Notes: generated by a model from the sequence alone, not told the origin. Shown: positions 14,896-23,311, counted from the stretch's first letter. The stretch is 42,644 nucleotides of DNA from Subtercola sp. (GCA_025463745.1 JAODBB010000041.1:1-42644); one strand, 5' to 3'. Program-made: numbers and translations.

Positions 14896-15918
14896 TTAGG
14901 TCGCTGCGCCCGTCGCGGTCGCTGCGCCCGTCGCGGTCGCGGTAGCCGTCGCGGTCGCGAACCGGTTGGCGGCCTGCGAAACGGTGAAGGAGTAGGAGCC
15001 CGCATCGTTGTAGGCGGCGACCGCTTTCTTCCAGCCGGCGTCGGCGCTCAGGTCGCCGCCCGCGTAGCAGAGGTAGTTCGCGGTGGCGAGGGTCGCATCA
15101 TCGATGTTCTGCGGGTCGGCGATGCCGTCGGCGTTGCCGTCGGTGCCCCAGTTTCGCCAGGCCTCGGGAATCAGCTGCATGGGGCCGACCGCGCGATCGC
15201 CTGTGGCATCGCCGTCGATCGCGCCCGCATCGCTGTCGGGCACGGTGTTGAATCCGTTTCCATCGAGCGCAGGGCCGAAGATGGGCGGACTCACGACCCC
15301 GTTGGCGCCCACCGTACTGCCGCCGTGGGTGCCGTTGCCCGACTCGACCGAGCCGATGGCGGCGAGTGTGTTCCAACCCAGATGGCAACCCGGGTTCTCG
15401 TTCTGCTTGGCGATCGCTACGCCCGCGTAGGCCTGAATCGCGCGAAGGGAAATGTTCGTCTCGGTCGCCACACGCGTCGCCCACGCGACATCGGCCAGCC
15501 CCGGCAGCCCGGGCAACGCGCCAGGGGTGTCGCCCGGCTGGCTGACCGCGAGTGACTGCGGCGGCACGATCACCGTCTGCGGGGCATCCTGAGCCTGATT
15601 CACACCCGACCCTGCCACAGCATTCGACACCGCGCGCTGCAACGCGTCGCCGAGCGGCCCGGCGACGAATACCCCGGTGACCAGCATCGCGGCGACCAGG
15701 CCGGCGGCCGAGAGGGCGATGATCCAGCCGCGGCGATGGATGCCCGCGCCGCCGGCTCGCGCCCCTGACCGCCGCGCGGCCCGACCCGAGCCGCCTGAGC
15801 GCGCCCCTCGCTTGCGCGAACCCTTCGCCGTGGCTCGGCCTCCATGGGCACTGCCTCCATGGGCACTGCCTCCATGGGCAGCTTTCGCCCGGCGACGAGG
15901 ATCGGCTGAGGCGTTCAC
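14896..15918 (-). CDS. membrane-anchored lytic transglycosylase (SLT family)
   Basis: I choose GTG 15918 (AGGGTGG upstream) over an open frame reaching 16074, which would overlap yajQ. The 340-residue protein has a basic His-Gly-rich N-terminus, one transmembrane helix at about residues 65-85, a linker, then a lytic transglycosylase domain. LAAIGSVESGNGTHGG carries the catalytic Glu192, and RAVGPMQLIPEAWRNWG and YLCYAGGDLS are typical of actinobacterial members. It should cleave peptidoglycan glycan strands outside the membrane. The tail is a simple Ala-Thr repeat encoded by repeated DNA at 14900-14960. It converges with the LacI gene with 5 bp between. Confidence 0.88.
   Translation of the reverse strand: MNASADPRRRAKAAHGGSAHGGSAHGGRATAKGSRKRGARSGGSGRAARRSGARAGGAGIHRRGWIIALSAAGLVAAMLVTGVFVAGPLGDALQRAVSNAVAGSGVNQAQDAPQTVIVPPQSLAVSQPGDTPGALPGLPGLADVAWATRVATETNISLRAIQAYAGVAIAKQNENPGCHLGWNTLAAIGSVESGNGTHGGSTVGANGVVSPPIFGPALDGNGFNTVPDSDAGAIDGDATGDRAVGPMQLIPEAWRNWGTDGNADGIADPQNIDDATLATANYLCYAGGDLSADAGWKKAVAAYNDAGSYSFTVSQAANRFATATATATATGAATATGAAT
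14900..14960. repeat. short tandem repeat coding for the Ala-Thr tail
   Basis: Copies of GTCGCGGTCGC and CTGCGCCCGTCGCGGTCG give the repetitive C-terminus of the transglycosylase, with the residues ATATATATATG in the read frame. Confidence 0.7.
15839..15881. repeat. 15-bp tandem repeat, three copies
   Basis: CCTCCATGGGCACTG occurs at 15839 and 15854 and, with a changed end, at 15869. On the minus strand it encodes AHGGS repeats in the cytoplasmic N-terminus of the transglycosylase. Confidence 0.85.
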
Positions 15919-16048
15919 CGGCACCACCCTACAGATGCCTGCTTTGAAGACGCCGTGGCCGTTCTGGGCTATTGACCCGGCGCGGAGCCCCGATCGTGCT
16001 CCGTGTTCCGGTGTTAGTACCTCTTCGCGTCTACGGCGACGCCCTGGG

Positions 16049-16054
16049 TAGAAT
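16049..16054 (+). promoter_or_regulatory. -10 box of a probable leaderless promoter (yajQ)
   Basis: TAGAAT ends seven bases before the ATG at 16062. CGAGGG in between could also serve as a weak ribosome binding site. Confidence 0.5.
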
Positions 16055-16061
16055 CGAGGGT

Positions 16062-16550
16062 ATGGCAGATTCAAGCTTTGACATCGTGAGCAAGGTCGAC
16101 AAGATGGAGGCCGACAACGCCCTGCACCAGGCGCAGAAAGAGGTCGAGCAGCGCTACGATTTTAAGAACATCGGCGCCTCAATCGATTACAGCGGCGAGA
16201 AAGTGCTGATCAAGGCCAACTCCGAAGAGCGTGCCAAGGCCATTCTCGAAGTGTTCGAGCAGAAGCTCATCAAGCGGAGTATCAGCCTGCGCAGCCTCGA
16301 CGCCGGCGAACCGTTTGCAAGCGGTAAGGAGTATCGCATCGAGGCGGGCTTCAAGAACGGCATCGAGCAAGACGCGGCCAAGAAGATCTCGAAGCTCATC
16401 CGCGACGAGGCGCCGAAGACGGTCAAGTCGCAGATTCTGGGCGACGAGCTTCGGGTGTCGTCGAAGTCACGGGATGATCTGCAGGCCACCATGGCCCTGC
16501 TGAAGTCATCAGACCTCGAGGTCGCCGTGCAGTTCGTCAACTTTCGGTGA
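16062..16550 (+). CDS. yajQ: YajQ-family nucleotide-binding protein (DUF520)
   Basis: The 162-residue protein matches YajQ over its whole length: ADSSFDIVSKVDKMEADNAL at the start, then QRYDFKNIGASIDYSGEK, LIKRSISLRSLD, and AVQFVNFR at the end. Family members have two RNP-like folds, bind nucleotides, tRNA or c-di-GMP, and are cytoplasmic; the role in actinobacteria is unclear. The ATG at 16062 matches the family start; the open frame upstream is not conserved. It is divergent from the transglycosylase gene. Confidence 0.95.
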   Translation: MADSSFDIVSKVDKMEADNALHQAQKEVEQRYDFKNIGASIDYSGEKVLIKANSEERAKAILEVFEQKLIKRSISLRSLDAGEPFASGKEYRIEAGFKNGIEQDAAKKISKLIRDEAPKTVKSQILGDELRVSSKSRDDLQATMALLKSSDLEVAVQFVNFR

Positions 16551-16568
16551 CCTGCCAGCCCAGTGAAG

Positions 16569-17759
16569 TCAGTGTGAGTCAGTTCGATGCGCGACGCGCG
16601 CGTACACCTTGCGAGGAACCCTGGCCAGTCGCCACATCTTGGTGTGCATGATCGAGTCGATTTCTCGCTGCAGTTCTGCTCGCTTCTCGGCCTGTTCTGT
16701 AGCTTCGGCGCGAAGTGAGACGCTGAGAGCCTCGGCCTCGGCGAGTTGCACCCGCAGCACATCGGCTTCTGCTCTCAGCCGCCCCGCCTCGGCTTGCTCC
16801 AGCCGAGCGGCTTCGTCGGCGTTCGCTCGACTGTTCTGAACCTCTGCGAGGTCGAACTCGAGTTCACCGAAGAGCGAATCGCGGGCTCGGATGTGAGACA
16901 CCGGCACCACGAAGTCGTTGTCTCTCGGGTCGAAGGAGACGGCGATCAGCCCATCCCCACTCGCCGACTCGCCGACAGAATGCTCGGCGATGATATGGGC
17001 GCCCGATTCCAGCAGAAGTGCCAGAGCATTCTGGTGAGTCAGCGGGTCGCCAGAGATGCGGTGGTGATGAGTCGAGACGATCAGAAAGCGAATGCGCCCC
17101 GCGGCGAAGTCGCCGCGCGCACGAGCGAGCATGATCGTTTCGGCACCCTGCACGTCGCACAGCACGATGTCGACATGCTCCAGTGCGGCGTCGGCCATCA
17201 GAGAAGCCACGTCTGCTGTGACAATGTCACGCTCTTCGTTGTCGCTCTCGGTGCGGATGCGAATCGTTTTGCCGGGCTCATCGCCGATCGCGGCCTGAAT
17301 GAACGTGATGCGGTCGGTGAACCCGTTGAGCGCAGTATTGCGGCGGCCGAGTTCGAGGTTGGCCGGGTCTGGCTCGATCGCAACGACCCGGCCGTCAGGA
17401 AATTCGGCACAGAACCAGAGGCTGTAATAGCTCCAGAAGCTGCCCAGTTCGATCATGGCGTGAGCCCCGCCGGTCTCGTGCAGCCGCGCGACGATGCGGC
17501 TGAAGACGAGCTCCTCTTGCGGCTCGTGGTGGCCGTTCAGAACACGGATGATCTCCGTCATCCATGTTCCGCCGTACCCGTCGGCCTCTACCAGGAGCCC
17601 GTTGTGCATGATCTGCACGGCAGTGCCGTCGTGTTCATAGACTTCGCCGGCACGCTCGACCTTGGGAATGTCGTCGGAATCATGGCAGCTCATCGTGGTG
17701 ACCATGCGGTGTACGAGATCGGGGCTGAATCCGTCTAGACGAGGGGATGGATGCTGCAC
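16569..17759 (-). CDS. FkbM-family methyltransferase with C-terminal coiled coil
   Basis: The 396-residue protein starts at GTG 17759, with AGAGG upstream. A SAM-binding Rossmann fold begins at HAMIELGSFWSYYSLWF (residues 100-116), with VVAIEPDPANLELGRRN next and VDIVLCDVQGAE later, as in FkbM-type methyltransferases. Residues about 300-375 form a long Ala/Glu/Arg coiled coil, followed by HTKMWRLARVPRKVYARV, a tail like those seen after coiled coils in surface-polysaccharide enzymes. It probably O-methylates a glycan or lipid-linked sugar; no polysaccharide genes are adjacent, which is unusual. Confidence 0.85.
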   Translation of the reverse strand: MQHPSPRLDGFSPDLVHRMVTTMSCHDSDDIPKVERAGEVYEHDGTAVQIMHNGLLVEADGYGGTWMTEIIRVLNGHHEPQEELVFSRIVARLHETGGAHAMIELGSFWSYYSLWFCAEFPDGRVVAIEPDPANLELGRRNTALNGFTDRITFIQAAIGDEPGKTIRIRTESDNEERDIVTADVASLMADAALEHVDIVLCDVQGAETIMLARARGDFAAGRIRFLIVSTHHHRISGDPLTHQNALALLLESGAHIIAEHSVGESASGDGLIAVSFDPRDNDFVVPVSHIRARDSLFGELEFDLAEVQNSRANADEAARLEQAEAGRLRAEADVLRVQLAEAEALSVSLRAEATEQAEKRAELQREIDSIMHTKMWRLARVPRKVYARVAHRTDSH

Positions 17760-17815
17760 GAATGAACCTCTACTCTGTGGCTGATATCGGCTCGCAGTCT
17801 ATCGCGCGAGCCCTC

Positions 17816-17878
17816 AGGGTATGTCTCCTGACTCTGTACCGACTGCACGGCGTGGCGTGGCGTCAGGAGACATACCCT
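17816..17878. repeat. perfect 17-bp inverted repeat with 29-nt spacer
   Basis: AGGGTATGTCTCCTGAC (17816-17832) and GTCAGGAGACATACCCT (17862-17878) are exact reverse complements. The element sits directly at the stop codon of the ABC permease gene and upstream of the FkbM gene on the same strand. It may terminate or stabilise the ABC operon transcript, but no T-tract follows. No transposase or target duplication is seen. Confidence 0.85.
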
Positions 17879-18653
17879 AGGCGACCGGAGTGGCCCGCCG
17901 CAGGATGAGGAAGCCGAACAGCGCCGCGGCCGCAGTGATCACGAGCGACCAGGCGGCGACGCCGTAGGGGCCCGCATCGACGAACCATTGGCCCACCGAA
18001 GCCCAGCTGTTCGTAAGGGTGATCAGCGCCATTGCCGCGACGCCGATCAGCACGATTGCGCCCCAGAGCACGGTCTGGCCGATCGCGCGCCAGCGCAGGT
18101 AGACCGTCGATATCGCTGCACCCACGAAGAAGAAGAACAGCAACCCGAAGAACTCCTGCGAAAATCTCTCGCCGAGGCTCCCGGTGCCGTACCAGACCGT
18201 CGAGAACATGTGCCCGCCGAGGCCCCAGCCGTCGGTCGCGTTCTCGAGGTAGCTCATTGCCGTCAGAATGGCCGAGTAGATCAGGCTGAGCACACCGAAC
18301 AGGAGCGCGGTGCCGAGCGCGAAGTCACGACGGGTGACACTGAAGCCCAGTGCGAACGGAAACGTGCGCAGTACGACCTGCACAGCGATGATCGCCATGT
18401 AGATGAAGACGTAGGCGATCGACCCGCTGTATTGCGTTCCCTGCACAGCCTCGCGGTCGCCGCCCGGCGTCGAGGTGTAGATCAACAGCCAGATGACATA
18501 GTTCACGCCGAAGATGAAGCTCAGAATCAGCAGCGGCAGACCGAGGGTGGTGAACTTGTTCGTGAGGTGCAGGCGCAGCACGTTCACGACGCGCGGGGCT
18601 GACGTCGTCGCGTGAGACGCGGCGGGTGAAGTGGCGCTGACGAGAGTCGTCAT
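17877..18653 (-). CDS. ABC transporter permease (YtrA-operon type)
   Basis: The 258-residue membrane protein has six predicted helices (for example LGLPLLILSFIFGVNYVIWL, YVFIYMAIIAVQVVL, FFGLLFFFFVGAAIS, and a last helix near the C-terminus). It is the partner of the ATPase encoded just upstream; the starts and stops overlap by four bases (ATGA). No substrate-binding protein is present. In YtrA-controlled operons such exporters are often induced by cell-wall stress or peptide antibiotics; the cargo here is unknown. Confidence 0.85.
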   Translation of the reverse strand: MTTLVSATSPAASHATTSAPRVVNVLRLHLTNKFTTLGLPLLILSFIFGVNYVIWLLIYTSTPGGDREAVQGTQYSGSIAYVFIYMAIIAVQVVLRTFPFALGFSVTRRDFALGTALLFGVLSLIYSAILTAMSYLENATDGWGLGGHMFSTVWYGTGSLGERFSQEFFGLLFFFFVGAAISTVYLRWRAIGQTVLWGAIVLIGVAAMALITLTNSWASVGQWFVDAGPYGVAAWSLVITAAAALFGFLILRRATPVA

Positions 18654-19573
18654 CGTTCCTGTCCTTTCCGTGAGACGGTGGTAGCGGATGAAGCGGCGGC
18701 AGCCGCCGTGTCGGCGTCGCCGCTCAGCGACACCACGAGTTGCTGCAGCGAAACGGGGGCGATGTCGAGCCCGGCTGCCGCTGCAGCAGATCGGTCCTCT
18801 GCGCTCAGTCGGGTCACCGTGGCCTGCGCCAGCGAGCCGAGGCCCTGGCGGCTCAACACCGTGCGCCCCGCGGTGAACGCGTCGACCGCCCGGGCCGTGC
18901 CCGCCACGGTCGTCGCCGACCCGCGCAGCTCTTCGGCATCCGAATCGACCAGAATGCGGCCCTCGTTGATGACGATCACGTGTTCGAGCAGGTTCTGCAC
19001 TTCGTCGATGAGATGCGTCGACAAGATGACGGTGCGCGGATGCTCGGCGAAGTCTTCGAGCAGCCGGTCGTAGAACAGCTGCCGCGCAACCGCATCGAGC
19101 CCGAGGTACGGCTCATCGAAGAACGTGAGCGGGGCGCGCGAGGCGAGCCCGACGATCACGCCGAGGGCCGAGAGCTGACCGCGCGAGAGCTTCTTGATGC
19201 GGCGGCCCAGCGGCAGCCGGAATTCGCCGATGAGTTTGTCGGCGAAGGCCGCATCCCAGTTCTCGAAGAAGAGCGGAGCATTTTTGAAGACGTGCTTCAC
19301 ACGAAAGTCTTCGGGGTACTTCTGGCTCTCTTTGATGAAGCAGATGTGCTTCATCACGTGTGCGTTCTCGACCGGCGTCGCCCCGAAGACACTGACCGTG
19401 CCAGAGGTGGCGAAGTCTTGCCCGGTGAGCAACTGCATGAGCGTGGTCTTGCCGGCACCGTTACGGCCGAGCAGCCCGTGGATCACATCAGGCTCGAACG
19501 ACAAGGTGACGTCATCGACAGCGAGCACGCTGCCGAAGCGCTTGGTGAGGTTCGAGATTTCGACGACACTCAT
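18650..19573 (-). CDS. ABC transporter ATP-binding protein
   Basis: The 307-residue ATPase has Walker A GLLGRNGAGKTTL (Lys42), signature KLSRGQLSALG, Walker B PLTFFDEPYLGLD and the H-loop ILSTHLIDE. A C-terminal extension of about 100 residues after the nucleotide-binding domain is Ala/Thr-rich. It energises the permease encoded next. It starts 3 bp after the GntR stop, and GAGGTGTG inside the regulator's last codons can serve as the ribosome binding site. The three genes form one operon. Confidence 0.93.
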   Translation of the reverse strand: MSVVEISNLTKRFGSVLAVDDVTLSFEPDVIHGLLGRNGAGKTTLMQLLTGQDFATSGTVSVFGATPVENAHVMKHICFIKESQKYPEDFRVKHVFKNAPLFFENWDAAFADKLIGEFRLPLGRRIKKLSRGQLSALGVIVGLASRAPLTFFDEPYLGLDAVARQLFYDRLLEDFAEHPRTVILSTHLIDEVQNLLEHVIVINEGRILVDSDAEELRGSATTVAGTARAVDAFTAGRTVLSRQGLGSLAQATVTRLSAEDRSAAAAAGLDIAPVSLQQLVVSLSGDADTAAAAASSATTVSRKGQER

Positions 19574-19576
19574 GGT

Positions 19577-19933
19577 TCACACCTCGTCTTTCTGAAGGAG
19601 CTTTGCGATCTGGTCTCTGGTGATGCCGAGTTTCGCCGCCTCGGCGATGAGGGGCCGCAGGTACTGCTTCTCGAACTCGTCGCGCCGGGCGACGAGCAGG
19701 CGCTCCCGTGCGCCGGGTGAAACGAACATTCCGATACCCCTCTTCTTGTAGAGAGTGCCGTTTTCGACGAGCACGTTCACGCCCTTGCCGGCCGTGGCCG
19801 GGTTGATGCGGTGAAAGGCCGCGAACTCGTTCGTCGACGGAACCTGGCCCTCTTCGGGCAGGGTGCCGTCGATGATGTCGTTCTCGATCTGCTCGGCGAT
19901 CTGAACGAAGATGGGTCGGCCGTCTTCGATCAT
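19577..19933 (-). CDS. GntR-family regulator, YtrA subfamily
   Basis: The 118-residue protein has the short YtrA architecture: a winged helix-turn-helix (PIFVQIAEQIENDIIDGTL, then QVPSTNEFAAFHRINPATA) followed by only about 45 residues of dimerisation helices and no large effector domain. GGGAGTGAG precedes the ATG. It heads the ABC operon and should repress it by binding the inverted repeat at 19951-19984. YtrA regulators commonly autoregulate and release DNA under envelope stress; the inducer here is not known. Confidence 0.93.
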   Translation of the reverse strand: MIEDGRPIFVQIAEQIENDIIDGTLPEEGQVPSTNEFAAFHRINPATAGKGVNVLVENGTLYKKRGIGMFVSPGARERLLVARRDEFEKQYLRPLIAEAAKLGITRDQIAKLLQKDEV

Positions 19934-19950
19934 CGTGACTCACTCCCGCT

Positions 19951-19984
19951 TGCTTGGTTAGTTACTTCACCAACTAACCAAGCA
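19951..19984. promoter_or_regulatory. YtrA-type operator of the GntR-ABC operon
   Basis: TGCTTGGTTAGTT (19951-19963) and AACTAACCAAGCA (19972-19984) are exact inverted 13-bp arms with an 8-bp spacer, centred about 35 bp upstream of the GntR start. AACTAA-type arms are the known pattern for YtrA regulators. The site lies between the -35 box and the gene, so binding should block transcription. Confidence 0.85.
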
Positions 19985-19998
19985 TGTCAGAGTTCTCT

Positions 19999-20004
19999 TG
20001 TCAA
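19999..20004 (-). promoter_or_regulatory. -35 box of the GntR-ABC operon
   Basis: TTGACA on the minus strand is a consensus -35 element. The expected -10 position falls inside the operator arms and has no clear TATAAT match, which fits repression by occlusion. Confidence 0.5.
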
Positions 20005-20017
20005 CAGGAGCGGCAGA

Positions 20018-21385
20018 TTATTTTTCGGGGGTCTGGTTCGAGACCGCGACCATTTCGTCGCGCGCCACGACCTTGATGCGGGTGCGGCCGGCCGCGGCGC
20101 CCAGGCCGAGCTCGTACTGGTCGAGGTGATGCCAGCCCTCCACGGTGGTGAAAACCACTCCACGCTCGTCGAGCAGGGCGACGATCGCGTCTTCGGCGGA
20201 GTCCGCCGGCGCGGGAGTCCACCACGAGGCCTGGTCGCGAACCACGTGCGCAAGGGTCTCCATGGCGTCGGACTTGGTGTGGCCGATGAGCCCCACGGGG
20301 CCGCGCTTGATCCACCCGGTGGCGTAGACACCGGGAACGACCTCGTCATGATCATCCAGAACCCGGCCTTCACGGTTCGGAATCACCCCGCGCCGCTCAT
20401 CGAACGGCACGCCGGGCAGCGGCGAACCGAAGTACCCGACGGCGCGGTACAGCGCCTGAATCGGCAACTCGCGAATCTCGCCCGTGCCTTCCACTCCCCC
20501 GGCGCCATCGGGCCGGGTGCGTTCGTACCGGATGCCCGAGACCGCACCCTCGACACCGAGAACCTCGAGGGGCCTGGCGTAGAAGTGCAGGTGCAGCCGC
20601 CGTGAGGCGCCACCCGACTCGCGCGCGCGCCATCCGTTCATGACCCGGTTGATCACCATGACCTGCTTGTTCGAGGCGATCGCCGCCTCCGACGCGGGGT
20701 CGACGTCGAAATCTTCGTCGTAGACGATCATGTCGACATCGGGAATCTCGCCGAGTTCGCGCAACTCGAGCGGAGTGAATTTCACCTGCGCAGGCCCCCG
20801 CCGCCCGAAGACGTGCACGTCGGTGACGGGCGAGTGCTTCAGACCCTCGTACACGTTCGCCGGAATCTCTGTGGGCAGCAGGTCGTCAGCGTGCTTCGCG
20901 AGCATGCGCGCGACATCGAGCGCTACGTTGCCGTTGCCGAGCACAGCGACCTCACGAGCCTCGAGCGGCCAGGTGCGCGGCACATCGGGGTGCCCGTCGA
21001 ACCAGCTGACGAAGTCGGCCGCCCCGTACGAGCCGTCGAGGTCGATGCCCGGAATGTCGAGCGACGCGTCACCGATGGCTCCGGTGGCGAAGATGACCGC
21101 GTTGTAGTGCTTCTTCAGATCGGCGAGAGTCAGGTCTGACCCGTAACGCACGTTGCCGAAGAACCGGATGTCGCCGCGGTCGAGCACCTCGCGCAGTGCG
21201 CCGACGATGCCCTTGATGCGTGGATGATCGGGGGCGACCCCATACCGCACCAGGCCGTACGGCGCCGGTAGGTGATCGAACAGGTCGATCGAGACGTCGA
21301 AGTGCCGTTCGGCTTTGAGGAGAAGGTCGGCGGCGTAGATTCCGGCCGGCCCTGCGCCGACGATGGCCAGGCGGAGCTTGGTCAT
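20018..21385 (-). CDS. ferredoxin/flavodoxin-NADP+ reductase, FprA type
   Basis: The 455-residue flavoprotein has an FAD-binding start (LAIVGAGPAGIYAADLLL, Gly10-Gly15), then LPAPYGLVRYGVAPDHP and the NADP-binding segment VAVLGNGNVALDVARML. FGRRGPAQVKFTPLELREL and VYATGWIKRGPVGLIGHTK are hallmarks of the adrenodoxin-reductase-like FprA family, which moves electrons between NADPH and ferredoxin. The length is normal. It is last in a run with menG and the prenyl synthase, 36 bp after the latter, so it may be co-transcribed with quinone genes. Confidence 0.93.
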   Translation of the reverse strand: MTKLRLAIVGAGPAGIYAADLLLKAERHFDVSIDLFDHLPAPYGLVRYGVAPDHPRIKGIVGALREVLDRGDIRFFGNVRYGSDLTLADLKKHYNAVIFATGAIGDASLDIPGIDLDGSYGAADFVSWFDGHPDVPRTWPLEAREVAVLGNGNVALDVARMLAKHADDLLPTEIPANVYEGLKHSPVTDVHVFGRRGPAQVKFTPLELRELGEIPDVDMIVYDEDFDVDPASEAAIASNKQVMVINRVMNGWRARESGGASRRLHLHFYARPLEVLGVEGAVSGIRYERTRPDGAGGVEGTGEIRELPIQALYRAVGYFGSPLPGVPFDERRGVIPNREGRVLDDHDEVVPGVYATGWIKRGPVGLIGHTKSDAMETLAHVVRDQASWWTPAPADSAEDAIVALLDERGVVFTTVEGWHHLDQYELGLGAAAGRTRIKVVARDEMVAVSNQTPEK

Positions 21386-21421
21386 GAGGGTGGGGTTCCT
21401 AACGTTCTGGTGCGAAAGTGT

Positions 21422-22522
21422 TCAGCTGTTGCGCTCGACCATGGTGTCGGCGAAGCGGATCAGGGTCTTCTTGACGGTGCCCTCGGGCAGCGGGTCGAGC
21501 GCGCTGACCGCCTGGGCCGCCCACCGGTGCGCCTCGGCGGTGGTTTCTGCCGTGACGCGGTGCTCGCGCAACTCGGCGATGAGGGCGTCGACCTCTGGCC
21601 CGGCGGTGGCCGCGATGGTGTCGGGGTCGAGCCGGCGAAGCAGTTCGGCCGCCGCGGGGTCGGTCGGGGCATCCCGTCGCAGGTAGAGCAGCGGCAGCGT
21701 GACGACGCCGGCACGAATGTCGGTGCCCGCGGTCTTGCCCGTCTTGTCGCCAGGCGGTGCGAGGTCGATCACGTCGTCGATCAGCTGAAAGGCGATACCG
21801 ACCTTCTCGCCGAAGTCGAACACGGCCTGCTGGTAAGCCTCGGGCGCGTTCGCGACGAGCACGCCGAGCTGAGCGGATGCCGCGATCAGCGAGCCCGTCT
21901 TGTCGGCGAGCACCTGGAGGTAGTGCTCGATCTCGTCTTCACCCGCGCGCGGGCCCACGGTTTCGTGCAGTTGCCCGAGGCAGAGGCGTTCGAAAGTGTC
22001 GGCCTGCAGGCGGATCGCCCGCTCCCCCAGAATCGAGAGGAGCTTGCTCGCCCGGGCGAACAGAAGGTCGCCGGTGAGAATGGCGATGGAATTACTCCAC
22101 ACCGTGTGGGCGGTGGGTACGCCACGGCGTTGCTCCGCTTCATCCATCACGTCGTCGTGGTAGAGCGAGGCAAGGTGAATCAATTCGATGGAGGTAGCAG
22201 CCGTGACCACGTCGTCTGTCACCCCCTCGCCGAGCTGGGCGGTGAGAAAAGCGAGAATCGGGCGAATGCGCTTTCCGCCCGCATCGAGCAGGTAGCGCGC
22301 CGACACCTCGGCCATGCCGTCGTGAAAAGCCGTTTCTGCCACGAGGCGCTCTTCGAGCCGCACGATGCCGTTGTCGACGGCCTTCGAGGCCTTGCGGTCA
22401 TCCGCCGTCGCGAAGAGCCGCTCAGTGAGCGAGAACGGAGACGAGGGGCTTTGGCTTCGGCGCACACCTTTCGACAGGCTGGCGCCCGCGGAAAGGTTCA
22501 GGGACCGATTGGTCGGCTTCAC
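21422..22522 (-). CDS. long-chain polyprenyl diphosphate synthase (menaquinone side chain)
   Basis: The 366-residue enzyme is an all-helical trans-prenyltransferase. Both Asp-rich motifs are present: HDDVMDE (Asp123, Asp124, Asp127) and LIDDVIDLAPPGDKTGK (Asp248, Asp249, Asp252). GGKRIRPIL binds the substrate diphosphate. It condenses isopentenyl diphosphate onto an allylic primer to make the octa- to decaprenyl chain used by MenA. The start is GTG 22522, 9 bp after the menG stop. The first 30 residues are Ser-rich and not conserved. Chain length cannot be read with certainty. Confidence 0.93.
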   Translation of the reverse strand: MKPTNRSLNLSAGASLSKGVRRSQSPSSPFSLTERLFATADDRKASKAVDNGIVRLEERLVAETAFHDGMAEVSARYLLDAGGKRIRPILAFLTAQLGEGVTDDVVTAATSIELIHLASLYHDDVMDEAEQRRGVPTAHTVWSNSIAILTGDLLFARASKLLSILGERAIRLQADTFERLCLGQLHETVGPRAGEDEIEHYLQVLADKTGSLIAASAQLGVLVANAPEAYQQAVFDFGEKVGIAFQLIDDVIDLAPPGDKTGKTAGTDIRAGVVTLPLLYLRRDAPTDPAAAELLRRLDPDTIAATAGPEVDALIAELREHRVTAETTAEAHRWAAQAVSALDPLPEGTVKKTLIRFADTMVERNS

Positions 22523-22531
22523 GGGTCAAGC

Positions 22532-23299
22532 CTACTGAGTCGCGGCGGCGTCGAGAGACTCAGGTGGAGGGCTTGCAGGCGCTGTTTCGGCGATTCGCCG
22601 CGGCTTCGTTCCCCGATGCAGTGCCACGATTCCGGCCGTGAGGTTGCGGTAGCCGACGTTCGTGAACCCCGTCTCGCGGAGCCAGCGCGAGAGCGTCTGC
22701 TGGTCGGGCCAGTCTTTGATCGATTCGGCGAGGTAGGTGTAGGCGGCCGGGTTCGAGCTGGCGACCTTCGCGAGCGCCGGCATGACGCGCTGCAGGTACG
22801 CCGAATATCCGATCCGGATGGGCGTAAGAGGCGGCGTGCTGAACTCGCAGATCACGATGCGGCCGCCCGGCTTGGTGACCCGGAACAGCTCGGCAAGAGC
22901 CGCTCGCGGCTCGACGATGTTGCGCAGGCCGAACGAAATGGTCACCGCATCGAATTCCGACGCTTCGAACGGCAGGTTCATGCCGTCGGCCACCACGAAT
23001 TCGACGTTCGTGTTGCCGGCTTGCTGCCGCCTTCCCACCTCGATCATTCCGGGCGAGAAGTCGGCTGCCACGACGTGGGCGCCGCTTTTCGCCAGCGACG
23101 CACTCGAGGTGCCGGTTCCCGCGGCGAGGTCGAGAATGCGCTCGCCGGGCCGAGGGCCGACCGCTTTGGTGGTCGCCACCCGCCACAGCAGCGCATTGCC
23201 GGCCGAGAGCACGTTGTTGGTGCGGTCGTAATGGGTCGACACGTCGTCGAACATCGCAGAAACCTGCGCGGGCTGCTTGCTGAGGTCGGCCTTAGACAC
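22532..23299 (-). CDS. menG: demethylmenaquinone methyltransferase (MenG/UbiE)
   Basis: The 255-residue SAM-dependent methyltransferase does the last step of menaquinone synthesis. VSTHYDRTNNVLS and the SAM site ILDLAAGTGTSSASLA (Asp57, Gly61) are typical, as are DAVTISFGLRNI and GGRIVICEFSTP. A Pro/Ala tail of about 15 residues follows the conserved end. The start is GTG 23299 with TAAACT six bases upstream, so it probably heads a leaderless operon with the prenyl synthase and FprA. Confidence 0.94.
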   Translation of the reverse strand: MSKADLSKQPAQVSAMFDDVSTHYDRTNNVLSAGNALLWRVATTKAVGPRPGERILDLAAGTGTSSASLAKSGAHVVAADFSPGMIEVGRRQQAGNTNVEFVVADGMNLPFEASEFDAVTISFGLRNIVEPRAALAELFRVTKPGGRIVICEFSTPPLTPIRIGYSAYLQRVMPALAKVASSNPAAYTYLAESIKDWPDQQTLSRWLRETGFTNVGYRNLTAGIVALHRGTKPRRIAETAPASPPPESLDAAATQ

Positions 23300-23305
23300 G
23301 CTCTC

Positions 23306-23311
23306 AGTTTA
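23306..23311 (-). promoter_or_regulatory. -10 box of a probable leaderless promoter (menG operon)
   Basis: TAAACT on the minus strand ends six bases before the GTG start at 23299, and no Shine-Dalgarno sequence is present. Confidence 0.6.

Noticed and set aside
17816..17878. Inverted repeat considered as ends of an insertion sequence
   Set aside because: Only 29 bases lie between the arms, with no transposase nearby and no target-site duplication visible.
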